Assembly (NCBI RefSeq): GCF_900148505.1
Contig: NZ_FRXO01000001.1
Location: 62,001-126,000, forward strand
Length of the DNA stretch: 64,000 bases
DNA from: Pseudoxanthobacter soli DSM 19599
GTDB taxonomy: Bacteria; Pseudomonadota; Alphaproteobacteria; Rhizobiales; Segnochrobactraceae
Direction of reading: 5' to 3'
Shown: one piece after another, positions 40,596 through 53,935 of the stretch
Layout: each line of letters starts with the position of its first letter
Position numbering within the stretch: the stretch's first letter is position 1
Notes under the pieces: generated by a model
Databases searched by the model: none
Seen by the model: only the letters and a program-made list of their open reading frames with translations
What the model was told of the DNA's origin: nothing
Translations under genes and position numbers: made by a program

Positions 40596-41231
40596 TCACT
40601 TGCCCGGCTGCGCGACGATGCGCAGATAGGGCTTCAGGGTCTTCCAGCCGTCCGGGAACTTCTCCTTCGCCGCCTCGTCGGAAACCGAGGGGACGATGAT
40701 CACGTCCTCGCCCGACTTCCAGTCCGCCGGGGTGGCGACCGAGTGGTTGGCGGTGAGCTGGAGCGAATCCACCACCCGCAGGATTTCCTCGAAGTTGCGG
40801 CCGGTGCTCGCCGGGTAGGTCAGCGACAGCTTGAGCTTCTTGTCCGGTCCGATCACGAACACCGAGCGCACGGTCACGGTGTCGTTCGCGTTCGGGTGGA
40901 TCATGTCGTAGAGGTCGGAGACCTTGCGGTCGGTGTCGGCGATGAGCGGGAAGTTCAGCGCCGCGCCCTGGGTCTCCAGGATGTCCTGCGACCAGGCGTC
41001 GTGATTGCCGAGCGCGTCGACGGAGAGCCCGATCACCTTGACATTGCGCTTGTCGAATTCCGGCTTCAGCCGCGCGACCGAGCCGAGCTCGGTGGTGCAG
41101 ACGGGCGTGAAGTCCTTCGGATGCGAGAACAGGATCCCCCAGGACGAGCCGAGAAACTCATAGAAGTCGATCGGGCCGATCGTGGTCTCGGCGGTGAAGT
41201 TGGGGACGGTGTCCCCGAGGCGCAGCGACAT
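40596..41231 (-). CDS. 1-Cys (Prx6-type) peroxiredoxin
   Basis: A 211-residue peroxide-reducing enzyme. The peroxidatic Cys is in SHPKDFTPVCTTELGSVARL near residue 46. The long C-terminal arm with DWKSGEDVIIVPSVSDE and KFPDGWKTLKPYLRI marks the Prx6 class; no resolving Cys is seen. GGAGGAA is seven bases before the ATG. The frame runs on far upstream antisense-like over glgX::malQ, which is not coding. Stand-alone gene, convergent with lepA. Confidence 0.95.
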   Translation of the reverse strand: MSLRLGDTVPNFTAETTIGPIDFYEFLGSSWGILFSHPKDFTPVCTTELGSVARLKPEFDKRNVKVIGLSVDALGNHDAWSQDILETQGAALNFPLIADTDRKVSDLYDMIHPNANDTVTVRSVFVIGPDKKLKLSLTYPASTGRNFEEILRVVDSLQLTANHSVATPADWKSGEDVIIVPSVSDEAAKEKFPDGWKTLKPYLRIVAQPGK

Positions 41232-41386
41232 CGGTCTTCCTCCGGTGGTAACGGTTGACGGGGCGGCTTCGGCCCCGCTCGTTCTTGTCCAGTGTAGCGC
41301 CGCCGCCTGGCCGCGCGAGCAAAGGCCGGCATAAAGGCCGGCCCGCTTTGGTCGTTCATTCCGAAAACCGCGGCGATGCGGCAATC

Positions 41387-44300
41387 CTATTCCGTCCTGC
41401 CGGGAAGCCTCTCCTGCATGGCCGCCATGATCGCCTCCGCCGTCGGCGAGGTGAACACGGCGTCGATCCCGGGCGTGATCTTGCGCCGCCAGTTGGGCCG
41501 CTGGTCGACCGTGCCCGGCAGGTTCACGGCGTCCCGTTCGCCGGCGAGGTCGTCCGCCTGCACCAGCGCGAGGAGCGAGGGCGTGGCGGCGACGAGCCGG
41601 TGCACCGCCGCGGCGACGTCCGGCGTCAGCGTGTCCGACGTGGCGAGCCCGTCCGCGGTCGCCTCGTCGATGAGCCGCCCGGCGGCGAGCCGGCGCGCGA
41701 GCGCGGCCTTCGCCTCCTGCCGCTCGTCGCGCGCGATCGCGGCGGCGTCCCCGTCGATCAGCCCGAGCGAGAGCCGCTCGGCGATGTCGGCGCCGCTCCA
41801 CCAGCCGGCGAGCGTCGGCAGGTCGTGGGTCGAGACGCAGGCGGCGGCGCGCACCGGATAGCGCTCCGGCGGGCGGAATTCCACGCCGTCGCGCTCGAAC
41901 CACAGCACGCGGTAGGACAGCACGTCGGCCGCCATCAGCGCCTCGCCGATGCCCTCCGGCACCGTGCCGAGGTCCTCGCCGACCACCAGGCACTCCGCCC
42001 GCTGGCTTTCGAGCGACAAAAGGCCGACGAGATCGTGGAACGGATAGGCGAGATAGGTGCCTTCGCCGGCCTTGGCGCCGTCCGGCACCAGGAACAGCCG
42101 CGTCAGCCCCATGACGTGGTCGATCCGGAGCGCGCCGGCATGGCGCATGTTGGCGCTGGCGAGGTCGGAGAAGCTGCGATAGCCCTCGCGCGCCCAGGCG
42201 AGCGGGTTCGGCGGCGGCAGGTTCCAGATCTGCCCGTCCGCGGAGAACGGATCCGGCGGGGCGCCGACCGAAACGCCGGTCATCAGCAGGTCCTGCTCCG
42301 ACCACGCCTCCGCCCCGTCCGGGGCGGTGCCCACGGCGAGGTCGCGATAGAAGCCGAGGCCGAGGCCAGCCTCCCGCGCTTCCTTCGCCGCCGAGGCAAG
42401 CTGCCGGTCGGCCACCCACTGCATGTAGAGCGAGAAGCGGATGCGCTCGGCATTCGCCTCGGCGAACGAGGCCACGCCGGCGGCGGCCGGGGAGGCGACA
42501 TCCGCCGGCCACGACCACCATCGCGGCGTTCCGTTCGCCTCCGTCAGCGTCTCGAAGGTGGCGAACCGTTGCAGCGCGGCGCCCCTCGTGTGGCGGAAGC
42601 GCTGGAAATCGGCCACGTGCGGATCGTCCGGCGCGGCGGCCTCCCGCGCGGTGAAGGCGGTGAACGCGGCTTCGAGCACCCGCCGCTTGGCGGCCCAGAC
42701 GCCGGGATAATCGACCGCCGGAAGGCCGGCCAGCGCCCCGAACGCCGCCGCCTCCGCCTCCAGCGCCGCCCGCACCCGCCCGTCATATCCGATCTCGGGC
42801 AGAGCCGAGACATCGATATAGATGGGATCAAGAAAGCGCCGGTCGGAGGGATGGTAGGGGCTGTTGCGATCGCGTTCGGTCGGGAACAGCGCGTGCAGCG
42901 GGTTGAGGCCGATGGTCTGCGCGCCGCGAGATGCCGCCAGCGCGCCGAACAGGCCGAGCGCCGTGAAATCGCCGATGCCCTGATCGCCGTCGCGATGCAG
43001 CGTGTAGAGATGGGCGGCGATGCCGAAGCGCCGTTCGCCGGCCGCGAAGCCCGGCGGCAGATGGCACCGGCCCGGTACCACGATCAGCGGGCAGGTGGTC
43101 TCCGGCTCCTCCGCAAGGCGCAGCACGTGGCGTCCGACCGGCTGCGGCGGCAGCTCGATGGTGCGGACGGGCACCTGCCGGCCGTCCGGCAGCGCGTCCC
43201 AGCGCCGCTGCCCGGCATCGTGCGCCACCACCACGGTCTCGTGGCTGCCGTCTTCCCGTTCGATCGAAAGCGCGAACGTCCGCCCGCCGAGGGCGCTGCG
43301 GCCGCCGAGCGTGACGACGGCGTGTTCGCCCGCGCGCACGACCATCACCGGCGGCAACGCCGCAAGCTCGCGGCCCGCGACCAGCCGCTCCAGGCTGTCA
43401 TAGGCCTCCGCTGTGGTCGAAGCCGGCAGTCGCAGCGCGGCGAGCAGCGCGCGCTTGGCGTCGTCGCCGACGCGATGCTGCGTACCGCCTACATCCCACC
43501 AATATGGTGAAAGGCCGGCCGCGCCCGCCAGCTTGTCGAGCACGGCGGGGTCCGCGGCGCCGCGCTTGCGCGCCTTGCGCGCGCGCTCCGCCGCCAGCAC
43601 GACCGAGCGCGGCGCAAGCCGGCAGCGGCCGTCGAGCGCCTCTTCGCCGGCATAGCCCGGCCGCGCGCTGTCGATCACGCACGACCACTCGAAGCCCGGC
43701 CGCGGGTCCGGCAGCACCATCTCCGCCGGCTGCCGGCCGGCATGGAGCGCGACCACCACGCGGCTCGCTTCGGCCTCTCCGTCCGAGGGCTCGTAGAGCG
43801 CGGCGATCAGGGTGTGATTGGCCGGATCGTTCCAGCCTTCGTTGTCGAGCGGCGTGCCGCGGGTCGAGAGCCACGCCACGTCCGGAATGCCGGAGGCGTC
43901 GAGCGCGCCGCCGGTCAGCGGCCGCGTGGCGCCGAGCGCGGGATGTGCGAGCCGGGCGGCGACGAGCCGCGCGGCGAAGCGCGACAGCGCCGCGTCATGC
44001 CGTTCCCAGTCGAGCCAGGAGGCGGCATTGTCCTGGGCGTAGGCGTTGTTGTTGCCGCCCTGCGAGCGGCCGCATTCGTCGCCCATCGAGAGCATCGGCG
44101 TGCCGCGCGAAAACAGCAGCGTGGCGAGAAGCGCCCGCATGTCGGCGTGGCGCTCGGCCTCGATGTCGCGGTCGTCGGTCGGCCCCTCGATGCCGTAGTT
44201 CCAGGAATGGTTCTCGCCGGTGCCGTCGCGGTTGAACTCGCCGTTCGCCTCGTTGTGCTTCTCCGTGTAGGAGACGAGGTCCGCGAGGGTGAAGCCGTCA

Positions 44301-45676
44301 TGGGCGGTGATGAAGTTGACGCTGGCCGACACCGGGCGGCGGCGTTCGGCGAAGATGTCGGCCGAGCCGGCGAAGCGGGTGGCGAGTTCGCCGACCATGC
44401 GGCCGTCGCCGCGCCAGAACCGGCGCACGGCATCGCGGTAGCGGTCGTTCCATTCGCCCCAGCGCGCCGGGAAGGCGCCGAGATGATAGCCGCCGGGACC
44501 GGGATCCCACGGCTCCGCGATCATGATCAGCGTCGACAGCAGCGGGTCCTGCTCCACCGCCGCCAGGAACGGCGCGGCCGGGTCGAAGCCGTCGTCGCGG
44601 CGCGCCAGCGTCACCGCCAGGTCGAAGCGGAAGCCGTCGATGCCGGTGCGCTCCACCCAGGTGCGCATCGCCTCCAGCGCCAGCTTCAGCCCTTCCGGGC
44701 GGTCGAGCGGCAGCGTGTTTCCGCAGCCGGTGTCGTTGACGTAGTAGAGCGGCTCGCCGGGCACGAGCCGGTAATAGCCGGCATTGTCGAGGCCGCGCAT
44801 GGAGACGGTCGGGCCCCAGTGATCGCCCTCGCCGGTGTGGTTGAACACCACGTCCAGGATGACGGCGATGCCCGCCTCGTGCAGAGCCGAGACGGCGGCG
44901 CGGATTTCCGCGAAGCCGCCGGGCGCGAGGCGCGGGTCCGGCGCCAGATAGGTAATGGGGTTGTAGCCCCAATAATTGTTGAGCCCGAGCGGCGGCAGAT
45001 GGCGTTCGTCGAGGATCGCCATCGAAGGCATCAGCTCGACCACCGTCACACCGAGGGCCTTCAGGTGATCGATGGCGGCGGGCTGCGCGAGGCCGGCGAA
45101 GGTGCCGGCGATCTCGTCGGGAATCTCCGGGTGGTTGCGCGTGAAGCCGCGCACATGCATCTCGTAGATCACGGTCTTCGCCGGATCGGGCACCGGGCCG
45201 CGCGGCGCCGGTTCGGGCGGCGTCTCCACGATCGCCTTCGGAACGAGGTGCGCGGTGTCGACCGGCTCCGGCCTGTCGGCGGGATCGGTGCCCGGCGACA
45301 CGTCGAACAACAGCGGATCGAGCTGGAACGGCCGGTCGAGCCGGGTGGCGTAGGGGTCGACGAGCAACTTTGCCGGGTTGAAGCGGTGGCCCTCGCGCGG
45401 CGCCCACCGCCCGTCCGCACGAAGCCCGTAGCGCCGTCCCGCGCCGATGCCGGCGACGTGGGCGTGGAAAACGTCCCCGGTGCGATGCAGAAGGGGAATG
45501 CGCTCGACTTCCGTCTGGCCCTCGTCGTCGAACAGGCAGAGCGTCATCGCCGTTGCCGTCGACGAATAGACGGCGATGTTGATGCCGTCGCCGTCGAGGG
45601 TCACGCCGAGCGGTGCGGGCCGGCCGGCACGCACGACGCGGACCGGTTCGGGGCAGTCGTGCCTGCGCAACGCCAT
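41387..45676 (-). CDS. glgX-malQ: bifunctional glycogen debranching enzyme GlgX / 4-alpha-glucanotransferase MalQ fusion
   Basis: One uninterrupted frame of 1,429 residues. Residues 1 to about 697 are GlgX (isoamylase-type, GH13): early CBM48, then catalytic D352 (GIDGFRFDLA), E388 (MIAEPWD) and D460 (FITAHDGFT). A short basic linker (RKARKRG, 700-706) leads into MalQ (GH77), about 709-1429, with D1186 (ALRIDHVMGL), E1234 (VVGEDLGTVP) and D1285 (STHDLPTLAGWW). All six catalytic acids are present, so both halves look active. GlgX cuts the limit-dextrin branches left by GlgP; MalQ recycles the short glucans released. Fusion would couple these steps. The gene begins 3 bases after glgA ends and closes the glg operon. 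Confidence 0.95.
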   Translation of the reverse strand: MALRRHDCPEPVRVVRAGRPAPLGVTLDGDGINIAVYSSTATAMTLCLFDDEGQTEVERIPLLHRTGDVFHAHVAGIGAGRRYGLRADGRWAPREGHRFNPAKLLVDPYATRLDRPFQLDPLLFDVSPGTDPADRPEPVDTAHLVPKAIVETPPEPAPRGPVPDPAKTVIYEMHVRGFTRNHPEIPDEIAGTFAGLAQPAAIDHLKALGVTVVELMPSMAILDERHLPPLGLNNYWGYNPITYLAPDPRLAPGGFAEIRAAVSALHEAGIAVILDVVFNHTGEGDHWGPTVSMRGLDNAGYYRLVPGEPLYYVNDTGCGNTLPLDRPEGLKLALEAMRTWVERTGIDGFRFDLAVTLARRDDGFDPAAPFLAAVEQDPLLSTLIMIAEPWDPGPGGYHLGAFPARWGEWNDRYRDAVRRFWRGDGRMVGELATRFAGSADIFAERRRPVSASVNFITAHDGFTLADLVSYTEKHNEANGEFNRDGTGENHSWNYGIEGPTDDRDIEAERHADMRALLATLLFSRGTPMLSMGDECGRSQGGNNNAYAQDNAASWLDWERHDAALSRFAARLVAARLAHPALGATRPLTGGALDASGIPDVAWLSTRGTPLDNEGWNDPANHTLIAALYEPSDGEAEASRVVVALHAGRQPAEMVLPDPRPGFEWSCVIDSARPGYAGEEALDGRCRLAPRSVVLAAERARKARKRGAADPAVLDKLAGAAGLSPYWWDVGGTQHRVGDDAKRALLAALRLPASTTAEAYDSLERLVAGRELAALPPVMVVRAGEHAVVTLGGRSALGGRTFALSIEREDGSHETVVVAHDAGQRRWDALPDGRQVPVRTIELPPQPVGRHVLRLAEEPETTCPLIVVPGRCHLPPGFAAGERRFGIAAHLYTLHRDGDQGIGDFTALGLFGALAASRGAQTIGLNPLHALFPTERDRNSPYHPSDRRFLDPIYIDVSALPEIGYDGRVRAALEAEAAAFGALAGLPAVDYPGVWAAKRRVLEAAFTAFTAREAAAPDDPHVADFQRFRHTRGAALQRFATFETLTEANGTPRWWSWPADVASPAAAGVASFAEANAERIRFSLYMQWVADRQLASAAKEAREAGLGLGFYRDLAVGTAPDGAEAWSEQDLLMTGVSVGAPPDPFSADGQIWNLPPPNPLAWAREGYRSFSDLASANMRHAGALRIDHVMGLTRLFLVPDGAKAGEGTYLAYPFHDLVGLLSLESQRAECLVVGEDLGTVPEGIGEALMAADVLSYRVLWFERDGVEFRPPERYPVRAAACVSTHDLPTLAGWWSGADIAERLSLGLIDGDAAAIARDERQEAKAALARRLAAGRLIDEATADGLATSDTLTPDVAAAVHRLVAATPSLLALVQADDLAGERDAVNLPGTVDQRPNWRRKITPGIDAVFTSPTAEAIMAAMQERLPGRTE

Positions 45677-45679
45677 GCG

Positions 45680-47155
45680 TCAAAAGCCTCCGGGCGCGGT
45701 CACCAGCGCGCGATAGAGATCGGCATAGCGCCTCGCGGGTCCACGCCAGGAGACGTCCGTCGCCAGCGCGTTCATCTGCAATTGCCGCCAGGCCGCCTTG
45801 TCCTGCCACAGGTCGGCGGCGCGCAGCATGGCGGCCTCCAGCATGTCGCGGCTCACGGGCGAGAACTGGAAGCCGGTGCCCAGGCCTTGTGCGCGCGCCA
45901 TCTCGTTGGCATCGATCACGGTGTCGGCAAGGCCGCCGACGCGCGCCACGATCGGCAGCGCGCCGTAGCGGGTGGCGCTGAGCTGGGTCAGCCCGCAGGG
46001 CTCGAACCGCGAGGGCACCAGCAGCGCGTCCGCGCCGGCCTGGATCTGGTGGGCAAGGCCCTCGTCATAGCCGATCACGGTGGCGATGCGGCCGGGATGG
46101 GCGCGGGCCGCATCGCGGAAGCCGGCTTCGAGATCCCGGTCGCCGGCACCGAGCACCACGAGCTGCGCGCCGAGCGAGGTCACCGCCCCGACGCAGCCGA
46201 GCAGCATGTCGAGGCCCTTCTGCCACGTCAGCCGGCTCACCACCGCGAACAGCAGCGCGTTCGGATCGGCCTCCAGGCCGAGGCGCGCCTGCAGCGCGAT
46301 CTTGTTGTCGAGCCGGAGGTCGATGGTCGAGGCATCGAAATTGCGCTTGATCATCGGATCGCGCTCCGGCGACCACAGCACGTCGTCGATGCCGTTGACG
46401 ATGCCCGAAACCACCCGCGCGCGGGTGCGCAGCAGCCCGTCCAGCCCCATGCCGCCCTCGGGCGTGCGGATCTCGGCGGCATAGGTCGGCGAGACCGTGG
46501 TGATGCGGTCGGAGAGGCGCAGGCCCGCCTTGAGGAAGCCGATCATGCCGTAATATTCGACGCCCTCGACCGACATCGCGTGGGGCGGAAGCCCGAGCGC
46601 GCCGAACATCTCCGCCGGGAACTGGCCCTGGAAGGCGAGGTTGTGCACGGTCATCACGGTCGGCGGGCGCCGTCCGCCGCCATAATAGAGATAGGCGGCG
46701 GTGAGGCCCGCCTGCCAGTCGTGCGCATGGACCACGTCCGGCACGAAGGCCGGCAGGTGGCCGCCGCCGACGAAGGCGCCCACGGCGGAAAGCGCCGCGA
46801 ACCGCACGGCATTGTCCGGCCAGTCACGGCCGTCGTAGCCGACATAGGGATTGCCGCCGCGGGCATAGAGATGCGGGGCATCGATCACCAGCAGATCGAG
46901 GCCGGCGGCATGGGCGCCGATCAGATCGGCGCGGCCCCCGAACAGGTCGGGGAAGCTGTAGAGCGTCTCGCGCAGTTCGAGCGCGGCCATCACGGCCGGA
47001 TAGCCCGGCACCAGCGTGACCATCCGGATGCCTTCGGGCGCGAGCGCGGCGGGCAGAGCGCCCGCCACGTCGGCCAGTCCGCCGGTCTTGATCAGCGGAA
47101 ACACCTCGGAGACGACCGAGAGGACGGACTGCGTGGGCACCGGGACCGGTTTCAT
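45680..47155 (-). CDS. glgA: glycogen synthase (ADP-glucose)
   Basis: A 491-residue GT5 enzyme that adds glucose from ADP-glucose to alpha-1,4-glucan. The ADP-glucose loop [13 protein letters not shown] is at residues 23-35. The C-terminal GT-B part includes [12 protein letters not shown] near 309 and [20 protein letters not shown] near 380. Its ATG overlaps the glgC stop by 4 bases (ATGA), implying translational coupling, and it ends 3 bases before glgX-malQ. Confidence 0.97.
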   Translation of the reverse strand: MKPVPVPTQSVLSVVSEVFPLIKTGGLADVAGALPAALAPEGIRMVTLVPGYPAVMAALELRETLYSFPDLFGGRADLIGAHAAGLDLLVIDAPHLYARGGNPYVGYDGRDWPDNAVRFAALSAVGAFVGGGHLPAFVPDVVHAHDWQAGLTAAYLYYGGGRRPPTVMTVHNLAFQGQFPAEMFGALGLPPHAMSVEGVEYYGMIGFLKAGLRLSDRITTVSPTYAAEIRTPEGGMGLDGLLRTRARVVSGIVNGIDDVLWSPERDPMIKRNFDASTIDLRLDNKIALQARLGLEADPNALLFAVVSRLTWQKGLDMLLGCVGAVTSLGAQLVVLGAGDRDLEAGFRDAARAHPGRIATVIGYDEGLAHQIQAGADALLVPSRFEPCGLTQLSATRYGALPIVARVGGLADTVIDANEMARAQGLGTGFQFSPVSRDMLEAAMLRAADLWQDKAAWRQLQMNALATDVSWRGPARRYADLYRALVTAPGGF

Positions 47156-48420
47156 TGCGGGAGACGATCGATCATGGGTTGCGTGATGAGGCAGATGCCG
47201 TTGGCCGTCCTGCGGAAGCGCTTGGCGTCGAGTTCCGGATCCTCGCCGACGACGAGCCCTTCGGGGATCTGCACGCCGGCGTCCACCACCACATTCTTGA
47301 GGCGGGCCGAGCGGCCGATGCCGACATAGGGCAGGATGACGCCGTTCTCGACATAGGAATAGGAGTTCAGCCGCACCCCGGTCGAGACCAGCGTGCGCCG
47401 GACCGAAGCGCCCGAAACGATGCAGCCGCCCGAGACCAGCGAGGAGATCGCCTGTCCCCGGCGCCCGTCCTCATCGTGGACGAACTTCGCCGGCGGCGTG
47501 ATCTCGCCATAGGACCAGATCGGCCAGTCGCGGTCGAACAGGTCGAGTTCCGGCACCACGTCTGTCAGATCGATGTTCGCTTCCCAGTAGGCGTCGACCG
47601 TGCCGACGTCCCGCCAGTAGGGCACGTCCTCGGAATCCGACCGTACGCAGGAATCCGAGAAGTGGTGGGCCACCGCTTTCCCGTGGCGCACGATGTGGGG
47701 AATGATGTCCTTGCCGAAATCGTGGCTGGAACTCGGGCTTGCGGCGTCCCGGCGCAGTTCGTCCATCAGGAACTTGGTGTCGAACACGTAGATGCCCATG
47801 CTGGCGAGCGCACGGTCCGGCTTGCCGGGCATCGCCGGCGGGTCCGCCGGCTTTTCCACGAACGAGAGAATGCGGTCGGTCTCGTCGACGTGCATCACGC
47901 CGAACGCCGTCGCCTCGGCGCGCGCGACCTCGTGGCAGCCCACCGTCACGTCCGCCCCCTGGGCGACGTGCTGCTGCAGCATCTTCTCGTAGTCCATCTT
48001 GTAGATGTGATCGCCCGCGAGAATGATGATGTACTTCACATCGTGGGCTTCGATGATGTCGATGTTCTGATACACCGCATCGGCCGTGCCCAGATACCAG
48101 CTTTCCTCGGAAATGCGCTGACTCGCCGGCAGAATGTCGAAGCTTTCGTTGCGCTCGGGCCGCAGGAAGTTCCACGCGCGCGTCAGATGACGGATCAGGC
48201 TGTGGGCCTTGTACTGCGTGGCGACGCCGATGCGGCGCACGCCCGAGTTCAGCGCATTCGACAGCGCGAAGTCGATGATGCGCGACTTTCCGGCGAAGTA
48301 GACCGCCGGCTTGGCGCGCCGGTCGGTCAGCTCCATCAGGCGGCTACCCCGGCCGCCGGCGAGCACGTAGGCCATCGCCGAACGGGCGAGCGGACCGCTC
48401 ATTCCCCCCTCTCGGATCAT
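47152..48420 (-). CDS. glgC: glucose-1-phosphate adenylyltransferase
   Basis: A 422-residue ADP-glucose pyrophosphorylase, the committed and usually allosterically controlled step of glycogen synthesis. Signature [20 protein letters not shown] near residue 17 and [19 protein letters not shown] near 37; the C-terminal beta-helix is at 300-422. The start is ATG 48420 or ATG 48402; both have purine-rich upstream sequence. It follows glgB after 170 bp, the only sizeable gap in the operon. Confidence 0.97.
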   Translation of the reverse strand: MIREGGMSGPLARSAMAYVLAGGRGSRLMELTDRRAKPAVYFAGKSRIIDFALSNALNSGVRRIGVATQYKAHSLIRHLTRAWNFLRPERNESFDILPASQRISEESWYLGTADAVYQNIDIIEAHDVKYIIILAGDHIYKMDYEKMLQQHVAQGADVTVGCHEVARAEATAFGVMHVDETDRILSFVEKPADPPAMPGKPDRALASMGIYVFDTKFLMDELRRDAASPSSSHDFGKDIIPHIVRHGKAVAHHFSDSCVRSDSEDVPYWRDVGTVDAYWEANIDLTDVVPELDLFDRDWPIWSYGEITPPAKFVHDEDGRRGQAISSLVSGGCIVSGASVRRTLVSTGVRLNSYSYVENGVILPYVGIGRSARLKNVVVDAGVQIPEGLVVGEDPELDAKRFRRTANGICLITQPMIDRLPQ

Positions 48421-48540
48421 CTCGGGAGTCCCTCCTCAAGCAACGCGGCGGCCCGGATCTCACGTCCGGTCCGGATTATGAAGCGCCCGCCTTTTCCTCC
48501 AATCAAGTCCGTGGACGCGATTGCAGGATACGCGGCTGGA

Positions 48541-48595
48541 CCCGCCCCGGTTCCGCATTATCCTGCAGAAACGCGGGGCGGGGATATGCTCTAGG
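48541..48595 (-). repeat. possible remnant half of the RIME-like repeat at the glgB stop
   Basis: On the minus strand TAGAGCATATCCCCGCC runs through the glgB stop codon and resembles the hairpin-2 end of copies C and E. CCCGCCCCG and CGGGGCGGG (48541-48549, 48574-48582) form an inverted repeat. The rest of the element is absent. Confidence 0.35.
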
Positions 48596-50897
48596 CCTCC
48601 GCGTCCAGAACGAAATAGACGGCGGCAAGGGGCGGAAGCGTGATGGACGCGGAGACCGGCAGGCCGTGCATCGGCGGCCCGTCGGCGACGACGGCGCCGA
48701 GATTGCCGATGCCGGAGCCACCATAGACGGGGGCATCGGTGTTCAAGGCCTCGCGCCAGCGGCCCGCGGCCGGCATCCCGATGCGGTAGCCGGATCGGGG
48801 CACCGGCGTGAAGTTGAACACCGCCACCACCGGCGGGCCGCCTTCGCCGTCGAAGCGGGCCCAGGCGAACACCGACTGGGCGCGGTCGTCCACCACGATC
48901 CAGCGGAAGCCGTCCGGCTCGCAGTCGCGGGCATAGAGCGCCGGCAGGTCGCGATAGAGCCGGTTGAGGTCGCCGACGAGGCGCTGCACGCCCTTGTGGG
49001 GCTCGTAGGCGGTCAGGTGCCAGTCGAGGCTCTGGTCGAAGTTCCATTCGGCGCGCTGGCCGAACTCCTGTCCCATGAACAACAGCTTCTTGCCGGGATA
49101 GGCCCACATGAAGCCGTAATAGGACCGAAGGTTGGCGAAGCGCTGCCAGTCGTCGCCGGACATCTTCGAAAGCAGCGATGCCTTGCCATGGACGACTTCG
49201 TCATGGCTCAGCGCCAGCACGAAGTTCTCCGTGTAGAGGTACATGAGCCCGAAGGTCATCTTGTCGTGATGCCAGCGGCGATGCACCGGATCGAGCTTCA
49301 TGTAGTCCAGGGTGTCGTGCATCCACCCCATGTTCCACTTGAAGCCGAAGCCGAGGCCGCCGGTCGAGACGGGCCGCGACACGCCCCACCAGGAGGTTGA
49401 TTCCTCCGCGATGGTGACGGTGCCGGGATGGAGCGCGTAGCTCAGCTCGTTGAAGCGGCGGATGAACCGGCTCGCGTCCTTGTTGTCGTTCGAGCCGTCC
49501 GGGTTCGGTGCCCACTCGCCCTCGCGTCGCGAGTAGTTGAGGTAGAGCATCGACGCCACGGCATCGACCCTGAGGCCGTCGATGTGGAAGCGGTCGAGCC
49601 AGTAGAGCGCGTTCGCCGTCAGCATGTTGGCGACTTCGCGGCGGCCGAAATCGTAGATCGCGGTGTTCCAGTCCGGATGGAAGCCGCGGCGGGGATCGGC
49701 GTGCTCGTAAAGCGGCGAACCGTCGAAATGGGCGAGGCCGTGGATGTCCGTCGGGAAGTGGGCAGGCACCCAGTCGAGGATGACGCCGAGGCCCGCGGCG
49801 TGCGCCCTGTCGACGAACCGGGCGAACCCGGCGGGATCGCCGAAGCGCCGGGTCGGCGCGAACAGCCCGATCGGCTGGTAGCCCCACGAGGCGTCGAGCG
49901 GGTGTTCCGACACCGGCAGCAGTTCGACGTGGGTGAACCCGAGCTCGACCACGTAGGGGATCAGCTCGTCGGCGAGTTCGTCATAGGTCAGGAAGCGGTT
50001 GCCGTCTCCCCGCCGCCAGGAGCCGAGATGGACCTCGTAGACCGACATCGGCTCGCGGTGCGCCGGCTTGGTGCCGCGCTCGGCCAGATAGTCCCCGTCG
50101 GTCCAGACGAAATCGTCGGTACGGGCGACGACCGAGGCCGTCGACGGGCGCATCTCGCTGCCGAAGCCGAACGGATCGGCCTTCAAAGGCAGCAGCACGC
50201 CGTCCCGGCTGTAGATCTCGTACTTGTAGACCGCGCCCTCGCCGATGCCGGGGGCGAAGATCTCCCACAGGCCGCTGTCGACGCGTTTGCGCATCTGGTG
50301 GCGCCGGCCATCCCACGCATTGAAGTCGCCTACGACCGAGACGCGCGCCGCATTGGGCGCCCAGACGGCGAAATGCACGCCTTCGACGCCTTCATGGGTG
50401 CGCAAATGTGCGCCCAGGCGATCATAAAGCGCGCGATGGGTGCCTTCCACGAGCAGATGATCGTCGAGCGGACCGAGCACGGGGCCGAAGGCATAGGGAT
50501 CGTCGAATTCCCAGGTCCCGCCCGCATTGGTGGCCCGCAGGCGGTAGAAATGGCGGTCGCCGCCCGCCGGTCCGACGCCGGGCGCGGCACCCTCCGGCAG
50601 GTATCCCTCGAACACTCCGTCCTGATGGCGGCGGTCGAGTGAAACCAGAACTTTGCCGTCCAGCCCGACGGCGTCGACGGTGTCGGCGCCGGGAACGAAG
50701 GCGCGGATCACGACACCGCCGGCGCCGGTATTTATGGCCCCGGCCTTGCGTCGTCCGCTCGGCTTCCCGGCACCGGGCAGGCCGCCCGGTCCGGGGAGCT
50801 GGTGAGGTCCCAGCAGCGCGAATGGATCACCATGACGGGCATGAACGATCGCCTCCAGGGCATCGTCGTCCGCCTTCCAATCCGCTCCGGAACCCAT
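48591..50897 (-). CDS. glgB: 1,4-alpha-glucan branching enzyme
   Basis: A 768-residue GH13 enzyme that makes alpha-1,6 branches. Layout: N1 domain, CBM48 with [20 protein letters not shown] near 170, catalytic barrel with the nucleophile in [18 protein letters not shown] near 447, the acid in [15 protein letters not shown] near 500 and [15 protein letters not shown] near 568. The ATG at 50897 lies 8 bases after the glgP stop. The N-terminus has an extra Gly/Pro-rich stretch (about residues 30-55) that looks like a linker. Confidence 0.97.
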   Translation of the reverse strand: MGSGADWKADDDALEAIVHARHGDPFALLGPHQLPGPGGLPGAGKPSGRRKAGAINTGAGGVVIRAFVPGADTVDAVGLDGKVLVSLDRRHQDGVFEGYLPEGAAPGVGPAGGDRHFYRLRATNAGGTWEFDDPYAFGPVLGPLDDHLLVEGTHRALYDRLGAHLRTHEGVEGVHFAVWAPNAARVSVVGDFNAWDGRRHQMRKRVDSGLWEIFAPGIGEGAVYKYEIYSRDGVLLPLKADPFGFGSEMRPSTASVVARTDDFVWTDGDYLAERGTKPAHREPMSVYEVHLGSWRRGDGNRFLTYDELADELIPYVVELGFTHVELLPVSEHPLDASWGYQPIGLFAPTRRFGDPAGFARFVDRAHAAGLGVILDWVPAHFPTDIHGLAHFDGSPLYEHADPRRGFHPDWNTAIYDFGRREVANMLTANALYWLDRFHIDGLRVDAVASMLYLNYSRREGEWAPNPDGSNDNKDASRFIRRFNELSYALHPGTVTIAEESTSWWGVSRPVSTGGLGFGFKWNMGWMHDTLDYMKLDPVHRRWHHDKMTFGLMYLYTENFVLALSHDEVVHGKASLLSKMSGDDWQRFANLRSYYGFMWAYPGKKLLFMGQEFGQRAEWNFDQSLDWHLTAYEPHKGVQRLVGDLNRLYRDLPALYARDCEPDGFRWIVVDDRAQSVFAWARFDGEGGPPVVAVFNFTPVPRSGYRIGMPAAGRWREALNTDAPVYGGSGIGNLGAVVADGPPMHGLPVSASITLPPLAAVYFVLDAEA

Positions 50898-50905
50898 GTT
50901 ACGCC

Positions 50906-53407
<2,502 letters not shown>

Positions 53408-53935
53408 GACTGGGGTTTCTCCACTGGATCGACGATGGGCGGGCTCGGACCGCGACTGTCGGACGAAGGAACGGAAGGACGGGCAGAGTGCAATCTGGAC
53501 AGAGTGATTGCAAACGCCGGGGCGGGAAAGGACTGCGTTTGCATCGGGCGCCGGGTCGTAATGCCGCCCCTCGTCCAGAATGCAACCCCTGTGCCATCAA
53601 GGAGATGACAGTTCGGTTCAAGGGACGTGCTTTTCCCGTTGATTTCGATCAACGCGCCGGGCCGGTCTCTGCCTTGAGGTTCAACAGGCTGCCCTTCCTC
53701 GTACAATTGCGGGGTGAGGCGGGCGACCGGTCACGGTGCGGGACCGCCTTGCAGGAGGGACCTGTGCGTGTTCATGGGGCATCGCGCTGGCGGCGGTGAA
53801 ATCCGTCGTACCGGGCCGACACGTCACGCCATTCAACCGAGCCGGCAACGGTGCGGAACCCGGGGCCGGTTTCAGGCCTTCCTCCCAGGTCGGGCCGCGC
53901 GCGGCCGGGCGGCGGGCGTGCTGAGCGAGGCAGCG
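53408..53935. other. divergent intergenic, glgP to APH/P-loop gene
   Basis: A 528-bp gap with no convincing gene. The middle holds a perfect FNR/FixK-type palindrome (53639-53652). No tRNA or clear terminator was seen. Its size leaves room for a small RNA, but I found no promoter-terminator pair. Confidence 0.5.
53639..53652. promoter_or_regulatory. FNR/FixK-type binding site
   Basis: TTGATTTCGATCAA, a perfect match to TTGAT-N4-ATCAA. It is 232 bp from the glgP start and 284 bp from the APH/P-loop start, so either or both transcripts could be oxygen-controlled. The -10 candidates at the expected distance are weak in both directions. Confidence 0.6.

Noticed and set aside
43742-47329. A 1,195-codon plus-strand open frame opposite glgX-malQ and glgA
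   Set aside because: It is antisense to two well-recognised enzymes, rich in Arg/His/Gly, has no domain and arises from GC-rich third positions. Similar long shadows at 2-1879, 3241-4929, 5880-8456, 13782-16214 and 51104-53143 were dropped for the same reason.
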